In this document: piece after piece, positions 1 to 7,811 of the stretch | Position numbering within the stretch: the first letter of the stretch is position 1 | How the letters are laid out: each line of letters starts with the position of its first letter | Assembly: GCF_000184745.1 (NCBI RefSeq) | Contig: NC_014931.1 | Span: forward strand, 4,464,001-4,528,000 | Reading direction: 5' to 3' | DNA: 64,000 nucleotides | Origin: Variovorax paradoxus EPS | Lineage (GTDB): Bacteria; Pseudomonadota; Gammaproteobacteria; Burkholderiales; Burkholderiaceae_C | Position numbers and translations under genes: made by a program | The notes under the pieces: model-generated | What the model saw: only the letters and a program-made list of their open reading frames with translations | What the model was told of the DNA's origin: nothing | Database searches by the model: none

Positions 1-1
1 A

Positions 2-631
2 ACCCGCGAAGACGGCTCGCAAGGCGACCCGATCACCATCTGGAACGCCAAGAGCATGTTCGACGCCGCCCGCGTGCTGGGCTCGGCGGTGCGCCATGTG
101 TACGACCGCGATGCCGAGGCGCTGAAGCACGCGGGACTCGACTTCAACGTGTCCTTCATCTTCGGCGGGCAGGTCAAGGGCGAAGGCATGCGGCTGTTCC
201 TGGTCTACGCCGCGGGCAACTTCATCGAGGCGACGACCGAGACGCCTTATTTCCAGGTGGGCGAATCGAAGTACGGCAAGCCGGTGCTCGACCGCGTGCT
301 CACGCCCGAAACGCCGCTGGACGAAGCCGCCAAGTGCGCGCTGGTGTCGATGGACTCGACGATGAAGTCGAACCTGTCGGTGGGCCTGCCGCTCGACCTG
401 GTGGTGTACGAAGCCAACAAGTTCGAGACCGACCGGGTGATCTGCATCGACGCCGACAACCCCTACTACCGGATGATGCACAACAGCTGGGGCCAGAAGC
501 TGCGCGAGGTGTTCGACAGCATCGAAGACCCGGTGTGGGACGACAGCCATACCGAGCACCCGCTGAAGATGCCGGCCACGCGGCACGGCGCGCTGCGCAA
601 GATCTCCACCCCCGACGAAAAGCTCATCTGA
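2..631 (+). CDS. Anbu-type proteasome-like peptidase, 5' truncated by window edge
   Basis: The reading frame is open from base 2, so the true start lies outside the window; 209 residues are visible. The sequence (for example GGQVKGEGMRLFLVYAAGNF and MDSTMKSNLSVGLPLDLVVY) matches the bacterial 'proteasome-type protease' family called Anbu, a self-compartmentalising relative of HslV and the 20S beta subunit. The N-terminal catalytic Thr expected in this family is not in view. In other genomes Anbu is commonly linked with ATP-grasp, alpha-E and transglutaminase genes, which would lie upstream here. The next gene starts 14 bases downstream on the same strand. Confidence 0.85.
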   Translation, partial: TREDGSQGDPITIWNAKSMFDAARVLGSAVRHVYDRDAEALKHAGLDFNVSFIFGGQVKGEGMRLFLVYAAGNFIEATTETPYFQVGESKYGKPVLDRVLTPETPLDEAAKCALVSMDSTMKSNLSVGLPLDLVVYEANKFETDRVICIDADNPYYRMMHNSWGQKLREVFDSIEDPVWDDSHTEHPLKMPATRHGALRKISTPDEKLI

Positions 632-645
632 GCCCGGCATCGGCC

Positions 646-1464
646 ATGGCCATGCCGCCCGTCGTCTTCTCGCACGGCAACAGCTTTCCGGCGAGCACCT
701 ACCGCGTCGTTCTCGACAGCCTGCGCAATCGCGGCTTCGAGGTCGATGCCATCGAGAAATTCGGGCACGACCCGAAGTACCCCGTCACCGACAACTGGCC
801 GCACCTGGTGCAGCAGCTGGCCGATTTCGCCAAGGTGCGCGCAGATCGCGCGGGCGGGCCGGTGTTCCTGGTCGGCCATTCGCTCGGCGGATTCTTGAGC
901 CTGATGTGCGCGGCGCTGCACCCGGCGCTCGCGCGCGGCGTGGTGCTGATCGATTCGCCGATCCTCGGCGGCTGGCGCGCCAACACGCTCAACGTGGTCA
1001 AGCGCACGCCGCTCATGAAGAGCATTTCGCCCGGCGCCATCAGCCAAAAGCGCAAGAACAGCTGGGCGCACCGCGAGGCGGTGTTCGAGCATTTCCGCAG
1101 CAAGAAGGCGTTTGCGAAGTGGGACGAGCAGATGCTGCACGACTACATCGACCACGGCACCTTTGACGGGATCGCTGCGGGGGAAGACAGCCGCGAGCTG
1201 AGCTTCGACCGCGACGTGGAAACCGCGATCTACAACACCCTGCCCCACAACCTGGGCGCGCTGCTGCGCAAGCACCCGCTCAAGTGCAAGGCGGCGTTCA
1301 TCGGTGGGCGGCAGTCGGCCGAGATGAAGCGGGTGGGCATGGCGATGACCGAGCAGGTGACCAAGGGCCGCATCACGATGCTCGACGGCACGCATCTTTT
1401 CCCGATGGAAAAGCCGCTGGCCACCGCGGCTGCCGTCGAGGCGGCGCTGCGCAACCTGCTGTAA
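646..1464 (+). CDS. Alpha/beta hydrolase
   Basis: A 272-residue cytosolic hydrolase of the alpha/beta fold. The nucleophile elbow GHSLGG (residues 77-82) supplies Ser79, HGN near residue 10 fits the oxyanion-hole region, and the C-terminal DGTHLFPME supplies the likely catalytic His. The substrate cannot be told. The frame stays open far upstream into the Anbu gene, so the start was placed at the first Met (646; a second Met is at 652) before the conserved strand PPVVFSHG. It follows the Anbu gene by 14 bases and is probably co-transcribed. Confidence 0.85.
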   Translation: MAMPPVVFSHGNSFPASTYRVVLDSLRNRGFEVDAIEKFGHDPKYPVTDNWPHLVQQLADFAKVRADRAGGPVFLVGHSLGGFLSLMCAALHPALARGVVLIDSPILGGWRANTLNVVKRTPLMKSISPGAISQKRKNSWAHREAVFEHFRSKKAFAKWDEQMLHDYIDHGTFDGIAAGEDSRELSFDRDVETAIYNTLPHNLGALLRKHPLKCKAAFIGGRQSAEMKRVGMAMTEQVTKGRITMLDGTHLFPMEKPLATAAAVEAALRNLL

Positions 1465-1482
1465 GGCCTCAAGCGTCAGGCC

Positions 1483-2007
1483 TCAGGCGGAAGCGGGACG
1501 GCATTCGATGCCGTCGCCGATGCGCAGGACGCCGCCGCGCAAGACCCGCGCCGTCACGCCGCCGTGGCCGCGCATGGCGTTGTAGCCGCCGGGGCCGAGC
1601 AGCTCTTCCATCCGAGAACAGGGCTCGCAGGGGCCGCTGATTTCGAGCAGCACCTCGGCGCCGATGGCCAGCACCAGCGGCTGGTCGCGAAAGAGCGAGC
1701 GCGCCGCCAGCAGGTTCAGGCCCGAGACGACCAGGTTGCGCCGCAGCCCTTCGGCATCGACGCGCGCATGGCCGGTGAGCGCGGCGATCACCGGCAGGTG
1801 CTCCTGCTGGATCAGCGAGACCTGCCGCTTGCCGCCGGGGCGCGCGGCGGCGATGCGGTCGCCTTCCAGCCCGCGCCCTTCCACCGCCATGGCCTCGTCC
1901 ACGGACAGCACCGGCGCCCGGCGCGCCGGCCGCAGCAGGATGGCGTCGAGGCGGCCGGGCCGCGCGAATTGCCGGGTCAGTTCGTGGAGGTCGGGCATGC
2001 GGGGCAT
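1483..2007 (-). CDS. MOSC domain protein
   Basis: A 174-residue protein spanning most of a MOSC domain, the sulfur-carrier fold of molybdenum cofactor sulfurases and of YiiM-type proteins. The conserved segment [20 protein letters not shown] contains the Cys expected to carry sulfur, followed by [12 protein letters not shown]. The role (sulfur transfer or hydroxylaminopurine reduction) is inferred from family only. Start uncertain: Met codons at 2007 and 2016 are both possible and neither has a clear ribosome binding site. It is divergent from the sigma factor gene and convergent with the hydrolase. Confidence 0.8.
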   Translation of the reverse strand: MPRMPDLHELTRQFARPGRLDAILLRPARRAPVLSVDEAMAVEGRGLEGDRIAAARPGGKRQVSLIQQEHLPVIAALTGHARVDAEGLRRNLVVSGLNLLAARSLFRDQPLVLAIGAEVLLEISGPCEPCSRMEELLGPGGYNAMRGHGGVTARVLRGGVLRIGDGIECRPASA

Positions 2008-2094
2008 TGTCCACATGATTTTTTGCGCCCCGTTGTCGGCCCGACGCATACTCGCCCGTCCTTGGGGGAGCAACGCCAGACTGAACCCGCCCGC

Positions 2095-3351
2095 ATGACC
2101 GACATGTCCTGGATCGCCATCACGCTGACCGCCTCGCGACCGCGCGCGGTGGCGGCGCTGCTGCGGTACTTTCGCGATCTCGACATGGCCGAGGAAGCCT
2201 TCCAGGAGGCGAGCCTGCGCGCCCTGCAGCACTGGCCCGGCAGCGGCCCGCCGCGCGATGCGCTGGCGTGGCTGATCTTCGTGGGCCGCAACGCCGCGCT
2301 CGACGAGGTGCGGCGCCGCAACCTGCACGACGCGCTGCCCGATGACGAGGCCGCGATCTCCGACCTCGACGACGCCGAGGCCCGGCTCGTCGAGCAGCTC
2401 GACCACGCGCACTACCGCGACGACGTGCTGCGCCTCCTGTTCGTCTGTTGCCACCCCGAGCTGCCGCTGACGCAGCAGATCGCGCTGGCGCTGCGCATCG
2501 TCTCGGGGCTGTCGGTGCGGGAGATCGCACGCGCGTTCCTGATCGGCGAAAGCGCGATGGAGCAGCGCATCACGCGCGCCAAGAAGCGGGTCGCCTCGGC
2601 CGGCATTCCCTTCGATGCGCCCGGCGCGCGGGAGCGCGGCGAGCGGCTGGCCGCGGTGAGCACCACCGTCTACCTGCTCTTCAACGAAGGCTATTCGGCC
2701 AGCGGCGGCACAGAGCACGTGCGCGCGGCGCTGTGCGACGAGGCGATACGCCTGGCGCGCCTGCTGCGCGAGCTGTTCCCTGACGATCCCGAGTTGATGG
2801 GCCTGGCCGCCCTGCTCCAGCTGCAGCATGCCCGCGCCGCGGCACGGCTCGATGAAGAAGGGCTGGTGGTGCTGCTCGAAGACCAGGACCGCGGCCGCTG
2901 GAACCGCGCACAGATCGGCGAAGGCCTCGCGCTGGTCGACAACGCGCTGCGGCGCGGGCAACCCGGCCCGTACCAGCTGCAGGCCGCCATCGCCGCCATG
3001 CACGCACAGGCGGCACGCGCGGCCGACACCGACTGGGCCGAGATCGACCGGCTCTACGCCGTGCTCGAGGTGCTGCAGCCGACGCCGGTGGTCACGCTGA
3101 ACCGCGCGGTGGCCGTCGCCAAGCTGCGCGGGCCCGAGGCGGCGCTCGCGATGATCGGGCCGCTGGCCGGGCCGCTCGCGGCCTACTTTCATTTCCATGG
3201 CCTCAAGGGCGGGCTGCTGATGCAGCTGGGCCGGGCGGAAGAAGCGCGCGCCGCGTTTGCCGATGCCATCGCCCTCGCCCGCACTGCCGCCGAAGCTGCG
3301 CACATCCGCAGCCAGCTCGACCGTCTCGCCCACAACACCGCAACGCACTAG
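2095..3351 (+). CDS. ECF42-type RNA polymerase sigma factor
   Basis: A 418-residue protein with sigma-70 region 2 (about residues 10-80, [18 protein letters not shown]) and region 4 (about 105-165, [21 protein letters not shown]). A long C-terminal extension of helical TPR-like repeats, containing [17 protein letters not shown], marks the ECF42 group. These sigma factors have no anti-sigma factor and are nearly always next to a DGPF/YCII protein, as seen 17 bases downstream. The extension probably controls activity. The start ATG at 2095 opens the conserved N-terminus; Met2104 is an alternative. Confidence 0.9.
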   Translation: MTDMSWIAITLTASRPRAVAALLRYFRDLDMAEEAFQEASLRALQHWPGSGPPRDALAWLIFVGRNAALDEVRRRNLHDALPDDEAAISDLDDAEARLVEQLDHAHYRDDVLRLLFVCCHPELPLTQQIALALRIVSGLSVREIARAFLIGESAMEQRITRAKKRVASAGIPFDAPGARERGERLAAVSTTVYLLFNEGYSASGGTEHVRAALCDEAIRLARLLRELFPDDPELMGLAALLQLQHARAAARLDEEGLVVLLEDQDRGRWNRAQIGEGLALVDNALRRGQPGPYQLQAAIAAMHAQAARAADTDWAEIDRLYAVLEVLQPTPVVTLNRAVAVAKLRGPEAALAMIGPLAGPLAAYFHFHGLKGGLLMQLGRAEEARAAFADAIALARTAAEAAHIRSQLDRLAHNTATH

Positions 3352-3368
3352 CCAACCAAGGAAGACCG

Positions 3369-3749
3369 ATGCTTTATTCCATCCTGATCTACGGTTCCGA
3401 ATCCGCCGTGGGCGCCTGGGCGCCGGGCGCGGAAGACGACATGCTCGAGCGGCACACCGACCTGCGCGACGACCTGCAGTCCCAGGGGCGCCTGGGCGCG
3501 GTGCTGCGCCTGATGCCCGACACCGCCACCACGGTGCGCCACGCAGGCGCGGCGCATCCGCTGGTCACCGACGGTCCGTTCGCCGAAACCAAGGAGCAGT
3601 TGATGGGCATCTACATCGTCGATTGCGACACCCTCGAGCAGGCCCGCGACGCCGCCCGCCGGCTGGACTTCGAGACCGGGGTGTTCGAGATCCGGCCGGT
3701 CACCTGGTACGACCCGGGCGTGATCCCCGCGCGCATTCCGCAGGTCTGA
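3369..3749 (+). CDS. YCII-related (DGPF) domain protein
   Basis: A 126-residue single-domain protein of the YCII family, the usual partner of ECF42 sigma factors. The conserved block [20 protein letters not shown] gives the DGPF signature (about residues 67-87). A ribosome binding site-like AAGGAAG precedes the ATG. The biochemical role of these partners is not established; fusion and neighbourhood evidence in other bacteria suggests they take part in signalling with, or are targets of, the sigma factor. It is expected to be co-transcribed with the upstream gene. Confidence 0.88.
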   Translation: MLYSILIYGSESAVGAWAPGAEDDMLERHTDLRDDLQSQGRLGAVLRLMPDTATTVRHAGAAHPLVTDGPFAETKEQLMGIYIVDCDTLEQARDAARRLDFETGVFEIRPVTWYDPGVIPARIPQV

Positions 3750-3847
3750 CCGGAAGAAATTTCGCCAGCACTGTCGGATCGGGCCGCGGCCCGCCGTCCT
3801 TGGTTCGAACGCCCGCATGTCGCTGGGCGCACACCAAGGAGAAGTTC

Positions 3848-4654
3848 ATGTCGTCGATTTCATTGCAGGACCAGTGCGCGGTCATTCACGGTGGCGGCGG
3901 CGCCATCGGTGGCGCGGTGGCCCGGGCCTTTGCGGCCGCGGGTGCGAGGGTGTTTCTTGCAGGCCGCACGCGCGCCAAGCTCGAAGCCGTTGCACGGGAC
4001 ATCGCCGCGGCCGGCGGCCTGGCAAAAGTGGCGGTGGTCGATGCGCTCGACGAAGAAGCCATGCTGCGCCATGCCGACGGCGTCGCCGAGCGGGCAGGCG
4101 GCATCGACATCGCCTTCAACGCCGTCGGCGTGCTGCACGTGCAGGACCGGCCGCTGTCGGAACTCTCGCTGGAGGACTACTTCCTCCCCGTGCACGCCTA
4201 CACGCGCAGCAACTTCCTCACCGCAAAGGCCGTCGCGCCGCACATGGCCCGGCGCGGCGGCGGCGTGATCGTCTCGGTCTCCACACCGGCTTCGCGCCTG
4301 CCGGGGCCGGGCTACCTAGGCCATGCGGTGGCCTGCGCGGGGGTCGAGGCGCTGACGCGGCACATGGCGGGCGAACTGGCGGCCTTCAACATCCGCAGCG
4401 TCTGCATCCGCTCGCACGCGATTCCCGAGGCTGCCGCCGCGGGGTCGCACAGCCACGAGGTCTTTCGGCCTGCGGCCGAGCGCATGGGAATGACGGTCGA
4501 GCAGATGCTCGCGGCCAAACCGGCCGGGCTGCTGGTGAAAAGGCTGCCGTCGCTGGACCAGTTGGCGAATACGGCGGTATTCGTGGCGTCCGGGCACGCA
4601 GGCGCCATGACGGGGGCAATGGTTAACCTCAGCGGCGGTGTCACGCTGGACTGA
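3848..4654 (+). CDS. SDR-family oxidoreductase-like protein lacking the Tyr/Lys pair
   Basis: A 268-residue short-chain dehydrogenase/reductase fold. The nucleotide loop GGGGAIGG is at about 12-19, an NAVG motif stands in place of NNAG, and a Ser lies in VSVSTPAS. At the catalytic site the usual Tyr-x3-Lys is replaced: aligning GHAVACAGVEALTR with the family pattern puts His at the Tyr position and Cys at the Lys position. It may bind NAD(P) without classical oxidoreductase chemistry. The start ATG follows AAGGAG at suitable spacing. It lies 98 bases after the YCII gene on the same strand. Confidence 0.82.
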   Translation: MSSISLQDQCAVIHGGGGAIGGAVARAFAAAGARVFLAGRTRAKLEAVARDIAAAGGLAKVAVVDALDEEAMLRHADGVAERAGGIDIAFNAVGVLHVQDRPLSELSLEDYFLPVHAYTRSNFLTAKAVAPHMARRGGGVIVSVSTPASRLPGPGYLGHAVACAGVEALTRHMAGELAAFNIRSVCIRSHAIPEAAAAGSHSHEVFRPAAERMGMTVEQMLAAKPAGLLVKRLPSLDQLANTAVFVASGHAGAMTGAMVNLSGGVTLD

Positions 4655-4883
4655 CGCTCTGGAAGCTCCGGCCGTGCGGGTGGTCCATGAGCACCGCGCC
4701 GATGGCCTCTGCCGCACGCTTTCTGGCTAAACATTCCAAATAGAGCGATAGTTCCTGCCCCCTCGAAGGTTTCCCCCTGTTTTCAATTGGGTGACTACAG
4801 GATACATATGGCAATACTCTGCAACAATCCCATATAAGTAAAAACGTCCTACCCAAGTCAGGCACCGTCAGAATCCCGCCCAC

Positions 4884-5591
4884 ATGTCCAATTCGCACCT
4901 GGAAGACGTCGAAGTCGTTTCCCTGAGCCCCGCGCTGGTGGTCGAAGACGATCCGGCCATGCGCGAGCGGCTCGCCTACGTGCTGTCGACCCTGGGTTGC
5001 GACGAGCCGCAGATCGCCTGGGCCGACAGCGTGACGGCGGCCAAGGAACTGCTCGAGGACCGCGATTTCGGGGTTGCGCTGGTCGACATTGGCCTGCCGG
5101 ACGGCAGCGGCGTCGAGCTGATCGGCTGGATGCAGGCGCATCGCCCGAGGGTGCCCGCGGTGGTGGTCTCGGCCTGGCGGACCGAAGAGGTCATCTTCGC
5201 GGCGCTGCGGGCCGGCGCCATCGGCTACCTGCTGAAGGAACGCGACGACCTGGAACTGAGCATCGCGCTGCGCAGCATCGAGCAGGGCGGCGCGCCCATC
5301 GATCCGTCCATCGCGCGCCGCATCCTCGGCTGGATCGCGGCGCAGCAGACTTCGCTGTCCGCGGTGCTGGCCAGCGATGCGCCGTCCCCGCTGCCCGTGG
5401 CGCTGACGCCGCGCGAGCGAAAGATCCTTGAACTCGTGTCGCAGGGGCTGAGCAACCGCGACATGGCCGAATCGCTGTCGATCTCGCGCCTCACGGTGGA
5501 ATGCCACACCAAGAACATCTACCGCAAGCTCGCCGTCACCTCGCGTACCGAGGCGGTCTTTCAGGGGCGCAGGCACGGCTTGCTGCGCTGA
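4884..5591 (+). CDS. NarL/LuxR-family response regulator
   Basis: A 235-residue two-domain regulator. The receiver domain (about 15-130) has the acidic pair EDD, the phospho-acceptor Asp in VDIGLPDGSG and the Lys in LLKERDD; the C-terminal LuxR-type helix-turn-helix includes LTPRERKILELVSQGLSNRD. The matching histidine kinase of the HisKA_3 class is at 7812-9740, on the far side of the adhesin gene at 5631-7715, so the pair may control that adhesin. The upstream region (4655-4883) is less GC-rich than its surroundings and holds an inverted repeat ATATGG/CCATAT at 4806-4811 and 4830-4835, a possible operator. Confidence 0.9.
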   Translation: MSNSHLEDVEVVSLSPALVVEDDPAMRERLAYVLSTLGCDEPQIAWADSVTAAKELLEDRDFGVALVDIGLPDGSGVELIGWMQAHRPRVPAVVVSAWRTEEVIFAALRAGAIGYLLKERDDLELSIALRSIEQGGAPIDPSIARRILGWIAAQQTSLSAVLASDAPSPLPVALTPRERKILELVSQGLSNRDMAESLSISRLTVECHTKNIYRKLAVTSRTEAVFQGRRHGLLR

Positions 5592-5598
5592 CCGGCCT

Positions 5599-5621
5599 GC
5601 AGACCGGTCTACCCGGTCTGC
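5599..5621. terminator. Stem-loop between convergent genes
   Basis: A perfect 9-base-pair stem, GCAGACCGG paired with CCGGTCTGC around the five-base loop TCTAC. It lies between the 3' ends of the response regulator (+) and the adhesin gene (-). There is no T-run on either side, so if it terminates it would be as a bidirectional block or with Rho. Confidence 0.5.
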
Positions 5622-5630
5622 CTCATCACC

Positions 5631-7715
5631 TCACCAGGCGTAGCCCGCCTGCACGCGCGCCGCAATCCGGTTGCCGCTGCCGCTGCTGGTCGCCGTGGAA
5701 ACGCCCAGCCCCAGGTTCAGGTTGTCGTTGAGCTGGTAGCCGAAAGCGAAGCCGATGGCCGATGCACCGGCGTAGTTGCCCACGGCGGCGCCCATCCATT
5801 TCTTGCCCACCGCCAGCGTCGGCATCGACGGCATGGCCAGCGCAGCGGCGACGCCCCGAGCCGCGAAGGCATTCGCCTGGCTGGTCGCGTTGCCGACCAC
5901 CTGTTGCAGCTGATTGACGTTGACGGCGTCGGTTCCCAGCACGCCGGGTGCGACATTCGCAATGCCGCGCAACTGGTTGGTTGCCGCATTGCCCACCGAC
6001 ACCGTGTTGTCGCGGTCGGCCACCGAGCCCTGGCCCAGCGCCACCGAATTGCTGCCCGTGGCAAGTGTGTTGGCACCCAGCGCGACCGCGTTGTTGCCGG
6101 CCGCCACGGCGTTGTTGCCCACGGCGGTGGTCGGGTCGGCCAGCGCCCGGGCACCCGCGCCGATGGCGACCGAGCCCGCGTGATCGGCCTTCGCGCCGTT
6201 GCCGATCGCGACGGTGTTCTCGCCGTTGGCTTGCGCGTTGGTGCCCATCGAGGTGCTGCCGGCGCCACCCGCACTGGCGCCAGGACCGCAGGCCACGGCA
6301 CCGCCCGCACCCACCGCGCAGACGCCGCTGCTCAAGGCCTGGTTCATCAGGGCCTGCAATGCGGTGACCTGTTGCACGGTGAAGTTGTTCGCCGTGGTGA
6401 CCGCCCCCTGCTGCGCCTGCTGCACCTGTCCGACATTGGCGGCATCGGTAGCCGCCTGCCCCGCGCCGACGTTGCTGATGGTGGTACCGGCGCCGCCGTT
6501 GGCGTTGAGCTGCAGCGAGGTGCCGCCCGCACCGTACTGCGCCGAGTTCTGTGCCGCGCCGAGTGCGGTGTCGGCGGTCTGCTTCACCGTGTTCAGCTGG
6601 CCGACGTTGGCGGCATCCGTGGCGACCTGCCCCGCACCGACGTTGCTGATGACGGTACCGGCGCCGCCGTTGGCATTGAGCTGCAGCGAAGTGCCGCCCG
6701 CGCCGTACTGCGCCGAATTCTGTGCCGCGCCGAGCGCCGCATTGGCTGTGTTCTGTGCCGCGGTGGCGCTCTGCTGCACCGTGTGCAGCTGGCCGCCATT
6801 GACGGCATCGGTGCTCGTGGCGTTCACCGCGCCGGCGCTGACATTGACCAGACCGCGCGTCTGGCCGGCCGAGCCGAACGAAACGGTATTGGCCGCGGTG
6901 GCGACGGCGTTCGCGCCAATGGCCACGCTTCCGTTCGCGCCGCTTGCGACCTGGCTGCCCGACCCGATGGCCACGCTGCCGGTTGCCAGCGCCGCCGCGC
7001 CCGAAGCGCCGTTGCTCGCGCCGCCGATCGCCGTGCTGGCATTGCCGGACGCCACGGCACCCTGGCTGGTGCCCGACGCGCTTCCGATGGCCACTGCGGC
7101 CTCGCCCGTGGCCTGCGCACCGCTGCCGCCGGCCTGGCCGCCAGTGCCACCGCAGCAGACAACTGCCCCGGCTCCGCCCGAACCGAACGCGATCGCGCCG
7201 GAGGCCGAGGCCTGCGCACCACGTCCTCCCGCCGCGCCCGTGCCGCCTGCACGGCCTTGGCCGCCCGTGCCGCCCGCGCCGACCGCAATGGCGCCCGAAG
7301 TCGAGGCCTGAGCGCCGCTCCCTCCCGCCGCGCCGGTGCCGGTTGAAATGCCTGCTCCGCCGGCACCACCACCGCCAATGGCTGTCGAGCTCCCTGCAGC
7401 TGCACTTGCGCCACCGCCACCCACGCCGCCGGTTCCGCCGGCGCTGCCATAGCCGCCGGTGCCACCTCCGCCCAGCGATGTGGCGCCGTCCCCCGAGACG
7501 ACGGCCGCGGCGCCTCCGACGCCTCCCGATCCACCGGTATCCGCCGGGCCGCTTCCGCCGGCCGTGCCTCCGGCGAAGCCCGCCGCATGGGCGCCGGCTG
7601 CCATCAACAACGCCATCGCAGGCAGATGCCGAAGCGCCCGCCTGAACCGCCGTGTTCCTGTCGGCGTCTTGCGAAAGGCCTCGTGGGCGGCGGCGGGGTG
7701 AATCTGGGTGGACAT
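5631..7715 (-). CDS. YadA-like trimeric autotransporter adhesin
   Basis: A 694-residue surface protein. An extended signal region (residues 1-45, with RRFRRALRHLPAMALLMAAG) leads to a Gly/Ser/Thr-rich segment of GGxGG runs, then YadA-type head repeats (SVAIGSGSQVASG, NTVAIGNGAKADH, NSVALGQGSVADRDN), neck/stalk motifs (DAVNGGQLHTVQQ, DAANVGQLNTVKQ), and a C-terminal anchor ending in GYAW that should form the trimeric 12-stranded barrel. Two 57-residue stalk units are tandemly repeated. The start follows from the signal sequence; the frame runs open well upstream. It is divergent from the histidine kinase gene with about 96 bases between. Confidence 0.9.
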   Translation of the reverse strand: MSTQIHPAAAHEAFRKTPTGTRRFRRALRHLPAMALLMAAGAHAAGFAGGTAGGSGPADTGGSGGVGGAAAVVSGDGATSLGGGGTGGYGSAGGTGGVGGGGASAAAGSSTAIGGGGAGGAGISTGTGAAGGSGAQASTSGAIAVGAGGTGGQGRAGGTGAAGGRGAQASASGAIAFGSGGAGAVVCCGGTGGQAGGSGAQATGEAAVAIGSASGTSQGAVASGNASTAIGGASNGASGAAALATGSVAIGSGSQVASGANGSVAIGANAVATAANTVSFGSAGQTRGLVNVSAGAVNATSTDAVNGGQLHTVQQSATAAQNTANAALGAAQNSAQYGAGGTSLQLNANGGAGTVISNVGAGQVATDAANVGQLNTVKQTADTALGAAQNSAQYGAGGTSLQLNANGGAGTTISNVGAGQAATDAANVGQVQQAQQGAVTTANNFTVQQVTALQALMNQALSSGVCAVGAGGAVACGPGASAGGAGSTSMGTNAQANGENTVAIGNGAKADHAGSVAIGAGARALADPTTAVGNNAVAAGNNAVALGANTLATGSNSVALGQGSVADRDNTVSVGNAATNQLRGIANVAPGVLGTDAVNVNQLQQVVGNATSQANAFAARGVAAALAMPSMPTLAVGKKWMGAAVGNYAGASAIGFAFGYQLNDNLNLGLGVSTATSSGSGNRIAARVQAGYAW
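6426..6740 (-). repeat. Tandem 171-base repeat inside the adhesin gene
   Basis: Bases 6426-6569 and 6597-6740 are near-identical and spaced by exactly 171 bases (57 codons). Each encodes ALGAAQNSAQYGAGG followed by LQLNANGGAG and DAANVGQ. In-frame stalk repeats of this kind can expand or contract by recombination, changing stalk length. Confidence 0.85.
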
Positions 7716-7811
7716 GGAATGTGTTCTTTCTCGAAAAACGGACAGACGAAAACGCGACGAAGTGTGTCTTTCTGTTATCAACGGGGCCATCCCCGAGAAC
7801 TGGTAGACGGA

